Positions 1-8,578 of a stretch of DNA of 43,764 nt are shown here, piece by piece. Source of the DNA: Fischerella sp. CENA71 (GTDB taxonomy: Bacteria; Cyanobacteriota; Cyanobacteriia; Cyanobacteriales; Nostocaceae); contig JANBVI010000036.1 in the NCBI GenBank assembly GCA_024239075.1, forward strand, positions 1 through 43,764, read 5' to 3'. Under the pieces are notes generated by a model. The model had not been told where the DNA came from. It ran no database searches and was given only the letters and a program-made list of their open reading frames with translations. The first letter of the stretch is position 1. Every line of letters starts with the position of its first letter. A program made the position numbers and the translations under genes.

Positions 1-112
1 ATTTTTGGCGCTCGCTCTTTTATCTTTGAGTGAAAAAGTCTCTACTATAGGGAAATAATAGGGGTAAACAAAATATCCCTAAGCTTTCTTGGATCGAGGT
101 GCAATATGGACA

Positions 113-490
113 CACCGTCGGGACTTTGAGCATTCTGGTTGTCCCGTCCTTTTTGGGGATGAGGATTTCCCTTAATGTGTTGTGATGCCAGTTGTTGGAA
201 TTGGACTTGAGGTATTCCTCAAGTGCGAAGCGTTCTTCAAAGGTGAGAAATGCTTTGCCATCAATACCCGGTGTCTTTTTGCCAGCATTTAACTGAGTTA
301 CTTGCCGAATAGCCAGTAGTCTAGCTGAAGTGGACTTCAGGATAAGCTTTTGTAGTGACCGCGATGAGCGCTTGTCGCCAACTTGAATAGCTTTGAACAC
401 TCGTCTTTGTAGGCGGAATAAATTACGGCGGAATTTCTTCCACGGTAATTTTTTCCAGGATTCACTAGCATTATTGCTGTGTCTAATCAT
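113..490 (-). pseudogene. Group II intron RT/maturase, N-terminal fragment
   Basis: The reading frame encodes the N-terminal domain of a bacterial group II intron reverse transcriptase, including the conserved stretch NAGKKTPGIDG and a RILIPK-like block (REILIPKKDGTTRMLKVPT). RT similarity stops near residue 126 (about position 113). The remaining 30 residues of the open frame, to position 20, look unrelated, so the palm, maturase and endonuclease regions are missing. It lies directly downstream of intron RNA sequence on the same strand. It is almost certainly inactive; the left breakpoint is at about 113. Confidence 0.85.
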
Positions 491-1032
491 GCTCTAACTC
501 CAAGCGTGTGTTTTCTGAACACCTCAGACTAATTACAGTCTGTCTTACCCGATGTGGAGGCTTCCGTATCTCGTCTTACCTACCAGGGTTTTCGACCATT
601 ACCCTGGACTCCAAACATCGTTTTTATTCGTTCCCTCGGAAAGATTGTTCGTTCCTTTAGGTGTAGCCAATTCAACCGCTAGACCCCCAGAACTCTTGCC
701 GTTCGCCCAAAAAAACGTCGGCGGGGATTTACTCTAGCGAGGTCAGGGTTATCGTGTTGTGCCCTGTCTTGTGTTGGGTTGCTTTTTTAGGCTCGGTTTC
801 ACCGTGGGAACTCCCCATTAGCGCCAGTGCCAGCCCACAACAGCCGTCTGCTTGCGCCCTGTCCCCAGCTTCGCTCTGTAGAATTCCGAGTCTGCTCGGC
901 GTGGGCAGATAGGGAGTCATCTTTGAGTTTAAGAGGTAGGACTTTCACCTACATCTAATCGAGAGTTCAACCAAGAGGTTGGTGAGGTTATTTACGGACT
1001 GGGTACCGTGATTCACTCACAACGAATCGCAC
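491..1032 (-). ncRNA. Group II intron 5' RNA region (domain I to RT start), remnant
   Basis: Read on the minus strand, this begins with GTGCG at 1032, the usual 5' end of bacterial group II introns. It continues with the GTAGGTGAAAGTCCTAC segment typical of domain I, then runs into the RT fragment at 490. The 5' exon (above 1032) is the serine recombinase fragment. The 3' half of the intron is absent, so it cannot splice. The boundary is inferred from motif, not from a fold. Confidence 0.75.
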
Positions 1033-1055
1033 TTTTGGAACACATTAAATCGAAG

Positions 1056-1215
1056 GTCAGCAATCAAACAACTTTTGTAACCACATAAATCTAACAAGGG
1101 ATACCAGTCTGAGCAATTGCGCGACAAGCGGGTAACATCATAAGAAAGGATAATTCCTACCAGTCCTAACGTCACTTGCGCCAATAGTTCCTTAAAGCTC
1201 AGTATTTGGTGGCTT
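1056..1215 (-). pseudogene. Serine recombinase (resolvase/invertase family) fragment
   Basis: Minus-strand translation gives a block with VGIILSYDVTRLSRN and then DWYPLLDLCGYKSCLIAD, the hallmark of the resolvase catalytic domain around the SxDVTRLSRN helix. There is no start, nucleophilic serine region or C-terminus. It is cut on one side by the group II intron 5' end at 1032, and its upstream edge overlaps a second fragment in another frame. It is a relic of a mobile-element recombinase. Confidence 0.7.
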
Positions 1216-1326
1216 TGATAAAGACACTACAGCAAAGCGTCGCCCAAACAACGGGTGCATCACGTCAGTGACTTCTATTTGGGTTAAATCTTCTAATGGG
1301 TTCTTGAGATGGGCATTAAGTAATGG
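1192..1326 (-). pseudogene. DUF5372-like small protein fragment
   Basis: Minus-strand frame reads IEVTDVMHPLFGRRFAVVSLS and ends at a stop at 1192. From memory this resembles the short DUF5372 proteins that accompany cyanobacterial serine recombinases (motif VTDPxHPLFGRRF). Its position directly upstream of the recombinase fragment supports a degraded two-gene mobile module. No start codon is present, so it is a fragment. Confidence 0.45.
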
Positions 1327-1744
1327 GTTTGTTTGACAAGATAGACCATAATATCTTGTTAAACATATTACAAGAAAAATTCCACATCAACGTTTTATAG
1401 TCCTACTAAAAGGTTTGCTAGATGCAGGCTATTTGGAAAATTGGAAATACAATACAACTTATAGTGGAGTACCACAGGGTTCTGTTGTAAGCCCAATACT
1501 TTCAAATCTGGTACTAGACAAACTGGACAAGTACGTCGAACAAAACTAATACCAATACGCACACGAGGTCTTAGAAGGAGAGTTAACCCGCCTTATAATG
1601 CACTAACTCGTGCCGCAGCAAAAGCAAGAAAAGCAGGTTTATTAGAAGAAGCACGGAAGTTAAGCCAACAGGCGCAAACTATTCCGTCACGCGACCCTAA
1701 TGACCCAAATTTTCGTCGTCTTTGCTACGTAAGGTACGCAGATG
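1327..1744 (+). pseudogene. Outer group II intron RT fragment, broken at the YADD motif
   Basis: Plus-strand frames encode RT blocks FDKIDHNILLNILQEKF, then GVPQGSVVSPILSNLVLDKL, then a segment NPPYNALTRAAAKARKAGLL ending in FRRLCYVRYAD. Small frameshifts lie between blocks (near 1397 and 1545). The catalytic YADD motif is cut after YAD: the next bases are the apparent 5' end of another intron. The C-terminal half of what seems to be the same RT type resumes at 2498. This is a nested-intron arrangement, now degenerate. Confidence 0.75.
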
Positions 1745-2495
1745 GCACGCCGATACAGGCGTAAGACTAATGGGGTGAAAGTCCCCTAACCCCAATTATC
1801 CGTTCGGGGGTCTAGCAGGAGGTCGAGTTGACGAAGCGATTCGTGGGCTTAAGTGACCTTGAACGATAGATGCAACACAGCGGGCTGCAACAAAAGTGAA
1901 CTCAAATCAGCCTCGTAATACGTTGATGTGTGAGCCGACCGTATTGTCTGCGCGCTCAGGCTGTTAGAAGACAGGGATAAAACGGATACATGAACTGTCC
2001 TCAAGCACCGGGGTATTGGAGGTGGCACGCTGTAAAGGTCTTACGACCCCAGGTCGGGAGACCTCAACCAATGCCAGATGGCACTGGCAACTACTGAGTA
2101 TAAGGGAAAACCGAAAACTCAATGGGTTGGTTGAGGAGTCAGCTTTCTTTCATAGTACCGCTTGAGAACATGGGACAGCATAACCCAGTTCAAGGGAAGG
2201 AACCCAACTTCAGTTAACAGCTGACGATGCAGCCCTTGGAGTTTTGATTGCCTATGGCTATTAACGAAACAAATAAAGTTCGGCAACTGCAAAGAAGCTT
2301 ATATCGCAAAGCCAAGCAGGAAAAGTCCGCAAAGTTCTACAGTCTGTACGATAAGTTGTGTCGCGCCGATGTTCTTTGGGAAGCATGGCTACAAGTCAAA
2401 GCAAACCAAGGAGCGCCGGGAATCGATGGTCAAACCATCGAAGCAATTGTCGAAGCAGGGGAAGAAGCACAGATGATTCAGGAAAAGATGTATTA
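1744..2495 (+). mobile_element. Inner group II intron remnant inside the outer intron RT
   Basis: Immediately after the broken YAD motif the sequence becomes intron-like RNA (GCACGCCGATACAGGCG, then a GGGGTGAAAGTCCCC domain I hairpin at about 1774-1788). It runs about 500 bp to an RT start at 2254. The element ends abruptly near 2495, where outer RT sequence resumes, so its own 3' two thirds are gone. The 5' boundary is estimated from the interrupted RT codon. Confidence 0.65.
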
Positions 2496-2496
2496 A
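2254..2496 (+). pseudogene. Inner group II intron RT, N-terminal fragment
   Basis: Starts MAINETNKVRQLQRSLY and contains KANQGAPGIDG, the conserved N-terminal signature of group II intron RTs, followed by IEAIVEAGEEAQMIQE. Similarity ends there and the frame stops a few codons later. The normal length is over 500 residues; about 80 remain. The ATG at 2254 is preferred over a TTG at 2248. Not functional. Confidence 0.8.
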
Positions 2497-2497
2497 C

Positions 2498-2949
2498 GGT
2501 AGCATCGGATTGAAAGTTCCTAAAAGTGTAATTGAAGACCACTGCGCTAAATACCTGCGCTCCGGAAAACCAATACACCTTGCACAAAGAGTCAACGACA
2601 GTACCTACAGCATAGTTAGTCAATACCAAGCCGAATACAGAGGAGTAGTCCAGTACTATCGTATGGCTTATAACCTCCACACGCTTTCAAAACTCAAAAG
2701 AGTTATGGAGCTTTCCCTTGTAAGAACATTGGCAAATAAGTTTAAAACTACCTGCCAGAAAATTTACAAGAAATATCTCACAACCATTGATACAGAAGAT
2801 GGCACCTACAAGGTACTTGGGCATTTTATTATTTGGAGATCCCTAAACGCAAAACTCTTGTAGTTTGTCGTCAATGCCACGAGAAGATTCAGTATGGACG
2901 CTACGACGGTGAAACTCTCAGACGTAAAAATTACCGGAAAGCGAAGTGA
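2498..2949 (+). pseudogene. Outer group II intron RT, C-terminal maturase (X) and HNH remnant
   Basis: The frame resumes with GSIGLKVPKSVIEDHCAKYL and continues through the maturase domain (QYQAEYRGVVQYYRMAYNL). A stop at 2863 lies in this frame. From 2848 a shifted frame gives the end of an HNH endonuclease domain (VVCRQCHEKIQYGRYDGETL) up to the stop at 2949. The section between YADD and this point, and the first half of HNH, are missing. At 2820-2846 there is an end fragment of the hairpin repeat family (ATTTGGAGATCCC), which may mark the HNH deletion. Confidence 0.75.
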
Positions 2950-3080
2950 TACGGAAACGGTCATGCGTAGTTTGGAGGGGGGTGGTTGGAAAAGTGCCAG
3001 AAATGGTAACTCGCTGGCTACCTACCCTACCGCACGTCCGGTTTTGAATGAGAGGTGTCCCTTGGTAACAAGGGCATCGA
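2950..3080 (+). other. Possible group II intron 3' RNA (domain V/VI region)
   Basis: Directly after the RT stop, the sequence CGCACGTCCGGTT followed by GAATGAGAGGTGTC resembles the 3' half of a domain V and start of domain VI in cyanobacterial introns. A plausible 5' partner is ACGGTCATGCG upstream, but the loop is far longer than the usual four bases, so the domain V hairpin is not convincing. It is treated as a degraded intron tail. Confidence 0.35.
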
Positions 3081-3087
3081 CTCAACC

Positions 3088-3313
3088 AAATAAAATGAGA
3101 GCGCCGTTGCACTGTCCCCGACAAAATTGGGCAGGCTTTTATCAGGCTTATTTAATTGGCCGATGAGTTATCTCTCAGTGAAGCCTGCCCAATTTTGGTA
3201 CGTGGAAGACCCTAAACCTATCAAATATATTTTGCAAGAGTCCAAGGACTAGTAAGCGTTCCCACAAATGTGGGAACGCGAGGGCGCTCTCATTTGATTT
3301 TTTGGAAAGGCCT
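3088..3313 (+). repeat. Hairpin repeat, type 1 copy A (contains a nested repeat)
   Basis: Ends AAATGAGAGCGCC (3093-3105) and GGCGCTCTCATTT (3283-3295) are perfect complements. A 24-base palindrome (GCGTTCCCACA...TGTGGGAACGC, 3256-3279) sits beside the right end. The internal CTATCAAATATATTTTG and the trailing TTGGAAAGGCCTT are shared with copies at 10813 and 15492. A second inverted-repeat element (3122-3197) lies inside, making this copy twice the normal length. No coding sequence. Confidence 0.75.
3122..3197. repeat. Nested inverted-repeat element inside copy A
   Basis: CAAAATTGGGCAGGCTT (3122-3138) is perfectly complementary to AAGCCTGCCCAATTTTG (3181-3197) with a 42-base loop. The end sequence resembles the ends of the element inside the transposase at 23825-23921 (AATAAGTTGGTCAGGCTT). 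The loop shares ATGAGTTATCT with the minus strand of the element at 15690. It lacks the internal GC hairpin of the others. It could fold as a strong stem. Confidence 0.7.
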
Positions 3314-3472
3314 TGGAACAGTGATAGCATCGATCCATACATTTTAGTTAGTTAACCTATGCTAAGGTACGTAGCGGCTCCGGATAATTTGATTACGATT
3401 AACTGCCAAAGAAGACTGGAAAATCACTTACAAACAGGACAATTTTACTGGCTGAGATAAAATTATGACGAA
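3314..3472 (+). other. Upstream region of parAB
   Basis: This stretch holds no open frame. It contains a TTAGTTAGTTAACCTA segment near 3346 and ends just before the parA start. It is where a partition-operon promoter or centromere-like site would be expected, but no iterated repeats or clear dyad were seen. No strong ribosome binding site precedes either possible parA start (3473 or 3488). Confidence 0.3.
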
Positions 3473-4177
3473 ATGATAATTGCTGCTATGCCAAAATCTA
3501 AGTCTACCAAATCTGCATTGCTCCCTGAAAAACTTCCCAAAATATTGGCTTTTGCTAACCAGAAAGGTGGTGCAGGTAAATCAACAGGAGCGGTTCATGC
3601 TGCTGATTGGTTTATGCAAAATGGACGTTCTACTATCCTAATTGATGCAGATGGTCAGCAAAGCTCATCTGGCTGGTTAAAAGATCTGGGGTTGCCTTAC
3701 AAGGTCATCAGTGATCCAGAAATTCTATTTGACGAACTTCCTTTATTGGCAGAGTCTTATGATGTTGTGATTGTAGATGGACCAGGAAATGCAAGTGAAG
3801 TAACAAAAGCAATTTTGATCCGCTCTAATTTAGTGCTTATTCCCTGTAGAGATTCCATGATCGACCTGGCAAGTACAGGTAAAATTGTGCAGTTTGTGCG
3901 TCAAGCAAGAGAAATCCGAGGAGGTCTGCCGATAGCAGCACTTTATCTGAATGCAGTTAAAGACAACACTATATTGTTGCGAGAGGCAACAGAAGCTTTA
4001 CAAAGCAGCATCATCCCGTTGTTGAATACGACTATCCCTGATCGTCAATGCGTCAAGGACGCTCCTGGGCAAGGAAGTACAGTATTCCGGATGAAAGGAG
4101 AAGCTGCCAAAGCAGTAGCATATGCTTACACCAAAATCCTGACAGAAGCTTTGAAATTATTTGAATCAGAATCATGA
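3473..4177 (+). CDS. parA: ParA-family partition ATPase
   Basis: A 234-residue P-loop ATPase of the ParA/MinD/Soj group. The deviant Walker A KGGAGKST is at residues 31-38, followed by LIDADGQQSSSGW (Walker A' aspartate) and the VVIVDGPGN Walker B block. These proteins form dynamic ATP-dependent assemblies on the nucleoid that move plasmid or chromosome copies. An ATG at 3488 (MPKSKST) is an alternative start. The stop overlaps the start of the ParB-like gene by four bases (ATGA), showing a coupled partition operon. This is the main sign that the window is plasmid-borne. Confidence 0.9.
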   Translation: MIIAAMPKSKSTKSALLPEKLPKILAFANQKGGAGKSTGAVHAADWFMQNGRSTILIDADGQQSSSGWLKDLGLPYKVISDPEILFDELPLLAESYDVVIVDGPGNASEVTKAILIRSNLVLIPCRDSMIDLASTGKIVQFVRQAREIRGGLPIAALYLNAVKDNTILLREATEALQSSIIPLLNTTIPDRQCVKDAPGQGSTVFRMKGEAAKAVAYAYTKILTEALKLFESES

Positions 4178-5157
4178 CAGTGAGACGAAAACTTAAGGAT
4201 ACCATTGCCAATAATGAAGAACTGAGCTTTGTCTTTGGGCAAAATAGTACTGAAAAAATTGTGCAAACAGCGTCAATTACCAAAGAACAAATCATTAACT
4301 GTAATGCAATAGTTTGCACATTTACATTTGTTCCAGATGGGAAGCCAGTTCGGCATTACTACGACACAGAAGACTTACGACAATGGGCTTTTTGTGATAT
4401 AAAACACAACGGAATTCGTTCCCCTTTGTGGATTCGTCCGCATCCAAGTCAACCTGAAAAATATGAATTGGTTGCAGGACTACGTCGTTTCAAAGCAGCG
4501 GCAATTTTAGGACTGGAAACTGTTCCAGTCAAGATTTTTGATTGGGATGACCATACCGCTTTCCATGCTGCAATATCGGAAAATACAAATCGTCGAGACT
4601 TCAGTGCTTTAGAAGAGTTAGATAATACTTTACGATTGCTTGAAATTCAATTGGGATATGACACAGAAGAAGTTGTCAGTTTTCTCTATCGTATGAACAA
4701 CGCAACAAAAAATACAACTAACCAAAATGTTTTGGTTAGCAAGGAAGCTGAACTAGTTCAAGAGATATTTAATTCATTCAGTCGAATCTCTTGGCAATCA
4801 TTCGTTGCTACTCGACTGCCCTTATTAAAAAAACCAGTAGAGGTTCTAGATGCAATTCGGCAGGGTAAAATTCATTACACTAAAGCTATTTTGATTGCTA
4901 GTATCAAAGATGAAAATATCAGACAAAGCTTTTTAGAAGAAGCTATCAAGCATTCCCTTAGTTTGTCCGAAATCAAACAGCGAGTTAAGGCATTCAATGA
5001 TAGTACAAAGACACTATCAGAATCTATAAGCCTTAAGCAACGCTTGACTAAAACAGTCCAGATAGCAAAGAAAAACAAAATACTTTGGAGTGATTCCAAT
5101 AAAACTCGGCAATTGGAGGAGTTGATTAGTCAGCTTGAAGCAATTGTCATGAGTTGA
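4174..5157 (+). CDS. parB: ParB/Spo0J-like partition protein
   Basis: A 327-residue protein with a ParB N-terminal (nuclease-fold/CTPase-like) domain: IRSPLWIRPHPSQPEKYELVAGLRRFKAAAILG, then AISENTNRRDFSALEELDNTL, the box preceding the DNA-binding helices. A helical region with a predicted HTH segment follows, then a basic C-terminus. It would bind a centromere-like parS site and stimulate ParA. Start codon ATG overlaps the parA stop, implying translational coupling. No parS could be identified by eye. Confidence 0.85.
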   Translation: MTVRRKLKDTIANNEELSFVFGQNSTEKIVQTASITKEQIINCNAIVCTFTFVPDGKPVRHYYDTEDLRQWAFCDIKHNGIRSPLWIRPHPSQPEKYELVAGLRRFKAAAILGLETVPVKIFDWDDHTAFHAAISENTNRRDFSALEELDNTLRLLEIQLGYDTEEVVSFLYRMNNATKNTTNQNVLVSKEAELVQEIFNSFSRISWQSFVATRLPLLKKPVEVLDAIRQGKIHYTKAILIASIKDENIRQSFLEEAIKHSLSLSEIKQRVKAFNDSTKTLSESISLKQRLTKTVQIAKKNKILWSDSNKTRQLEELISQLEAIVMS

Positions 5158-5212
5158 AAAAGAAGACAGTTTCTTTCTGTTGTTCATACTAGTACTCTGT
5201 CACAGTTAGGTC

Positions 5213-5324
5213 TAATGTGAATTAAGTCTCGAAACCCTTTTAATTTCGTTGATGGTCACAAAACAAGAATTTTTAATCGTCCTTGAAACCCTTATCGGAT
5301 AAGAGGCGTTTTTAATTCACATCA
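5213..5324. repeat. Inverted-repeat element downstream of parB
   Basis: ATGTGAATTAA (5215-5225) pairs with TTAATTCACAT (5312-5322); three flanking bases extend the match with one mismatch. A smaller palindrome CTTATCGGATAAG (5291-5303) lies near the right end. The size (about 110 bp) and the hairpin near one end resemble the type 1-3 repeats elsewhere, although the sequence differs. It separates the convergent parB and recD2-like genes and could act as a bidirectional terminator. Confidence 0.55.
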
Positions 5325-5424
5325 GGCATCAGCTTTCTGCATATATATATTGGACAAGTCCAGTGATTAATCGGTGTGGTGGCACAGCGCAAAGCTAAAC
5401 GAGGGGATGGGGTTTTACGCGCGA

Positions 5425-7689
5425 TCAATGAACAAAACCTGTCTGAATTAATCTAGACCTAAGCTGGGTATAACGCTGCTGTTTGTTAACAGAACGCACA
5501 GCCATACCAATTGCTTTTTGAGATCCAATCACAATCGCTAGCTTTTTAGCACGAGTTAGCCCAGTGTAAAATAAGTTACGACTAAGCATCATGTAGTGTT
5601 GCGTGTACATAGGCAGAATCACCACTGGGTATTCTGACCCTTGGCTTTTATGGATAGTAACAGACCACGCCAGAGCAATTTCATTTAAGTCTGCATAGTC
5701 GTAGGTGACATCGCGATCGCTATACTGTACCGAAACTTCTTGTTCTTCAGTGTCAATGTTGGTAATAAACCCGACATCACCATTAAACACTTCCCGGTTG
5801 TAATCGTTGGTTTGTTGAATCACCTTGTCGCCCATTCGCAGCGTACTACCACCCCTAGTAATTTCCACTTTTTCGGGGCTGGGGGGATTAATTAGCTGTT
5901 GCAGTACTTGGTTAAGGTTACGAGTACCGACCAATCCCCGGCTCATGGGAGAAAGCACCTGCACATCGGTAATCGGGTTAAAACCAAGAGTCGGAATTAA
6001 GCCCCCAATAAGTTCGCAAATTGCCTGTACTCCGTGTTCTGGTTGATGTCCGCCACCATGCCAAAGACAATCGGTTTGGGGAGTATCGGAAATAGGTTCA
6101 ATTGACGGGTACTGTCCTCGATTGATTTGGTGGGCGGCGGTGATAATTGCACTAGTTTGGGCTTGGCGAAATACTTGAGTGAGGCGTACAACGTTTACTT
6201 TGCCCGAATTAATACTATCAGCAAGTACGTTCCCTGGCCCGACAGATGGCAGTTGGTCAATGTCTCCTACTAGCAGGAGTTGACCGGATTCCGGCAAAGC
6301 TTTAATGAGAGAGTATGCCAAAAATAAATCGAGCATACTGGCTTCATCAACTATCAGTGCTTTTTGAGGTAAGGGATTTTTTTCATCGCGCCTAAAGCTC
6401 ATAGTTCTAGGGTCAAATTCCAAGAGGCGATGTATCGTTTTTGCCTCTAATCCTGTCATTTCACTTAACCTTTGGGCGGCGCGTCCTGTGGGTGCAGCCA
6501 AGGCAATTGATTTGCCCATCGCCTTCCATAATTCAACAATAGTACGGGTAGCAAAAGTTTTACCGCAGCCTGGACCACCTGTGAGAATCATTATCTTAGA
6601 ATAAGCGGCCACCTCCACCGCTTCTTGCTGCTGCGGTGAAAGTTCGATTTTACGAGACTGGGTAAACCGTGCAATCCAGGAACGAACACGAGGGATGTCA
6701 GGGTTAATTGGAGCAAGTATGCGATCACTTATTAATTGGGCTAAATTTTGCTCAGTGTAGAAGAATGTAGGTTTGTAGCAAAGTAACGTTTTATCTGCTG
6801 TACTTTCTCTGACTAGTTCCGAAGCTAAAGTCATTTTTTGGATGATTGGTGCTAGAGCTTGCTCTGTTGGTTGATGGGATTCACTCATTAGTAGTTCAAT
6901 TGCTTGGTGTATGAGTTCTGGTTGTGGTAAATAACAGTGTCCATCCTCGGCAGCTTCACTTAAAACATGAGTGATACCAGCACGATATCTAAATTCAGAA
7001 TCAGGTGGTACTCCTAAGTTCCGAGCAATTTTATCAGCTGTGATAAAACCAATACCGTAAATATCAGCAGCAAGCTGGTAGGGGTTGTTAGTCACAATCG
7101 CGATCGCTTGCTCACCATACTGCTTATAAATTTTGACTGCGTAAGTAGTGGAAACGCCATGACTTTGCAAAAAAACCATTACTTCCTTGATGGCTTTTTG
7201 TGTTTCCCAAGCGCTCTTAATCATATTAATGCGCTTAGATGCAATGCCGTTAACTTCGCTCAAGCGCTCAATTTGGTTTTCAATAATCTCAAGGGTTTCT
7301 AAACCAAAATGGGCAACAATGCGTTTAGCTGTAACCGGGCCAACACCTTTAATTAGACCACTGCCCAAATATTTCTCAATTCCTGTTAGGGTTGCTGGTT
7401 TAGTCTCTTTATAGTTAACAACTTGAAACTGGGGGCCATACTGTGGGTGTTCGCGCCAAAACCCCACCAGTTGTAATGTCTGTCCAGCCTGGATGTTAGC
7501 AAAGTTACCAGTGATTGTAGTTAATTCCTTTGCACCAGGACGTTGTAGCCGTGCCACTGTGTAACCCGACTCTTCGCTGTAATAAGTCAGGCGTTCTACT
7601 ACCCCCGTAATAGATTCGTGCTTGGAAGCAGCATTTATTTGTTGATGCGTTTGGTTGGATGCAGTGGTCATCAGTTTGTCACAAGGCAC
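5425..7689 (-). CDS. recD2: RecD2-like 5'-3' DNA helicase
   Basis: A 754-residue SF1B helicase of the RecD2/YrrC type, which acts without RecBC. The N-terminal OB-like region (ITGVVERLTYYSEESGYTVARL) is followed by helix-hairpin-helix repeats (YLGSGLIKGVGPVTAKRIVAHFG; NPYQLAADIYGIGFITADKIA). Walker A GGPGCGKT is at about residues 370-377, then VDEASMLDL (motif II), LVGDIDQLPSVGPG (III), and AWSVTIHKSQGSEYPVV and LFYTGLTRAKKLAIVIG near the C-terminus. Length is normal and the gene appears intact. The start could also be the ATG at 7671. A LexA-like palindrome lies 84 bp upstream, suggesting damage-inducible expression. Confidence 0.92.
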   Translation of the reverse strand: MPCDKLMTTASNQTHQQINAASKHESITGVVERLTYYSEESGYTVARLQRPGAKELTTITGNFANIQAGQTLQLVGFWREHPQYGPQFQVVNYKETKPATLTGIEKYLGSGLIKGVGPVTAKRIVAHFGLETLEIIENQIERLSEVNGIASKRINMIKSAWETQKAIKEVMVFLQSHGVSTTYAVKIYKQYGEQAIAIVTNNPYQLAADIYGIGFITADKIARNLGVPPDSEFRYRAGITHVLSEAAEDGHCYLPQPELIHQAIELLMSESHQPTEQALAPIIQKMTLASELVRESTADKTLLCYKPTFFYTEQNLAQLISDRILAPINPDIPRVRSWIARFTQSRKIELSPQQQEAVEVAAYSKIMILTGGPGCGKTFATRTIVELWKAMGKSIALAAPTGRAAQRLSEMTGLEAKTIHRLLEFDPRTMSFRRDEKNPLPQKALIVDEASMLDLFLAYSLIKALPESGQLLLVGDIDQLPSVGPGNVLADSINSGKVNVVRLTQVFRQAQTSAIITAAHQINRGQYPSIEPISDTPQTDCLWHGGGHQPEHGVQAICELIGGLIPTLGFNPITDVQVLSPMSRGLVGTRNLNQVLQQLINPPSPEKVEITRGGSTLRMGDKVIQQTNDYNREVFNGDVGFITNIDTEEQEVSVQYSDRDVTYDYADLNEIALAWSVTIHKSQGSEYPVVILPMYTQHYMMLSRNLFYTGLTRAKKLAIVIGSQKAIGMAVRSVNKQQRYTQLRSRLIQTGFVH

Positions 7690-7772
7690 GGCACGCGGTC
7701 ATTATACTGAATAATTATCGCTTTTTATAGTACCTTTGTATTATTTTCCTGGAAGCGATCGCTCCTAATGTA

Positions 7773-7786
7773 GTACAATTGTACTG
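7773..7786. promoter_or_regulatory. Putative LexA (SOS) box upstream of recD2
   Basis: AGTACAATTGTACT is a perfect 14-base palindrome matching the cyanobacterial LexA consensus RGTACNNNDGTWCB. The neighbouring gene on the other side (7861-8127) is transcribed toward it, so only the recD2-like gene reads away from it. A HIP1 GCGATCGC lies just beside it. Regulation is inferred from motif and position only. Confidence 0.6.
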
Positions 7787-7860
7787 TAGATGGTGAAGTC
7801 GCCTTAGTCAAAACACTGATGTTGGATGCTTCCTTGTTTTTGCTGTCAGCATCTTTCTAT

Positions 7861-8127
7861 CTAATGCCGAACGGTTTCAAGCATTCCTATAAGAATGTCA
7901 TGTTGAGCAAACAAACCAAATATAAATTTATCTTGTATAGTTTTACCTTCAGGTACAACTAAGAACTCATCAGCAGCAGCAGAAGATAAAGGTGGTTGTC
8001 CATCTGTCAGAATAGCGTAATCAGTGCATTGTTCGTAAAGACGCTGAAGAATTTCTTCATCAGTTGGATCTAGTTTTCTTGCCATATAGGCAGTATTTTG
8101 CAATTCAAACCCGGTACAGATGTTCAT
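7861..8127 (-). pseudogene. GNAT acetyltransferase, N-terminal fragment
   Basis: The 88 residues match the first half of a cyanobacterial GNAT acetyltransferase (LYEQCTDYAILTDG, then GKTIQDKFIFGLFAQHDILIGMLETVRH). The frame stops exactly where the family continues with the acetyl-CoA-binding motif A, so the catalytic half is missing. Translation could start at the ATG at 8127 or at MARKLDP. It is presumably non-functional. Confidence 0.6.
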
Positions 8128-8338
8128 ATCTTTGCCTGTTGTGAGTTAGCTCCTCACTTCAAATTTACTTGCAAGTTGATATTGAGCCGAGATAGGCGGC
8201 AATGGCTGATTCTGCCCAATTGCGATCGCCACTTATTGATCGTGATCGCTCTATTCTGGGTTTTGCAGAAAATATGAGCAATCCCTTATCTTTTTTGTAT
8301 AAGTAATTCATTCTGGCAATCGCATTTGTTGTAAACAC

Positions 8339-8578
8339 CTATACATTGCCCTTTGAGCAATTGAGATCGTTGTGATTAGCTGTTGGCAATTGAATGATCT
8401 CAGAAAAACGTGAATACTTAACCGTATCGGTAGGAGGATAATCTGCCGACACTGCAATTAATCCAATTTTTGTATCCTCGAAATAAATCACACCCCCAAT
8501 ACGTCGTTCAGCTTGGAGAGGGCCATGAAAAAAATGATACTTTGCATTGGCGATCGCTTGTAGGCATGAATGATCCAC
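8339..8578 (-). pseudogene. Truncated paralogue of the 17014-17424 protein
   Basis: Residues from about 14 to 70 (FFHGPLQAERRIGGVIYFED, then IGLIAVSADYPPTDTVKYSRFSE) are nearly identical to the C-terminal half of the 136-residue protein at 17014-17424. The first 75 or so residues of the family are absent. The open frame start is therefore artificial. The two copies are in opposite orientation, 8.4 kb apart. Confidence 0.7.

Noticed and set aside
552-920. Small open frames on both strands (61 and 63 residues)
   Set aside because: They lie within the group II intron RNA region and have no family features.
2389-3166. Several open frames of 68-94 residues overlapping the intron RT
   Set aside because: Shadow frames of RT and intron RNA sequence.
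3314-3472. A parS or replication origin upstream of parA
   Set aside because: No iterons, DnaA-box cluster or repeated dyads could be seen.
5226-5300. Two GAAACCCTT motifs resembling a CRISPR repeat end
   Set aside because: Only two short copies, no conserved full repeat and no regular spacers; explained as interior of an inverted-repeat element.
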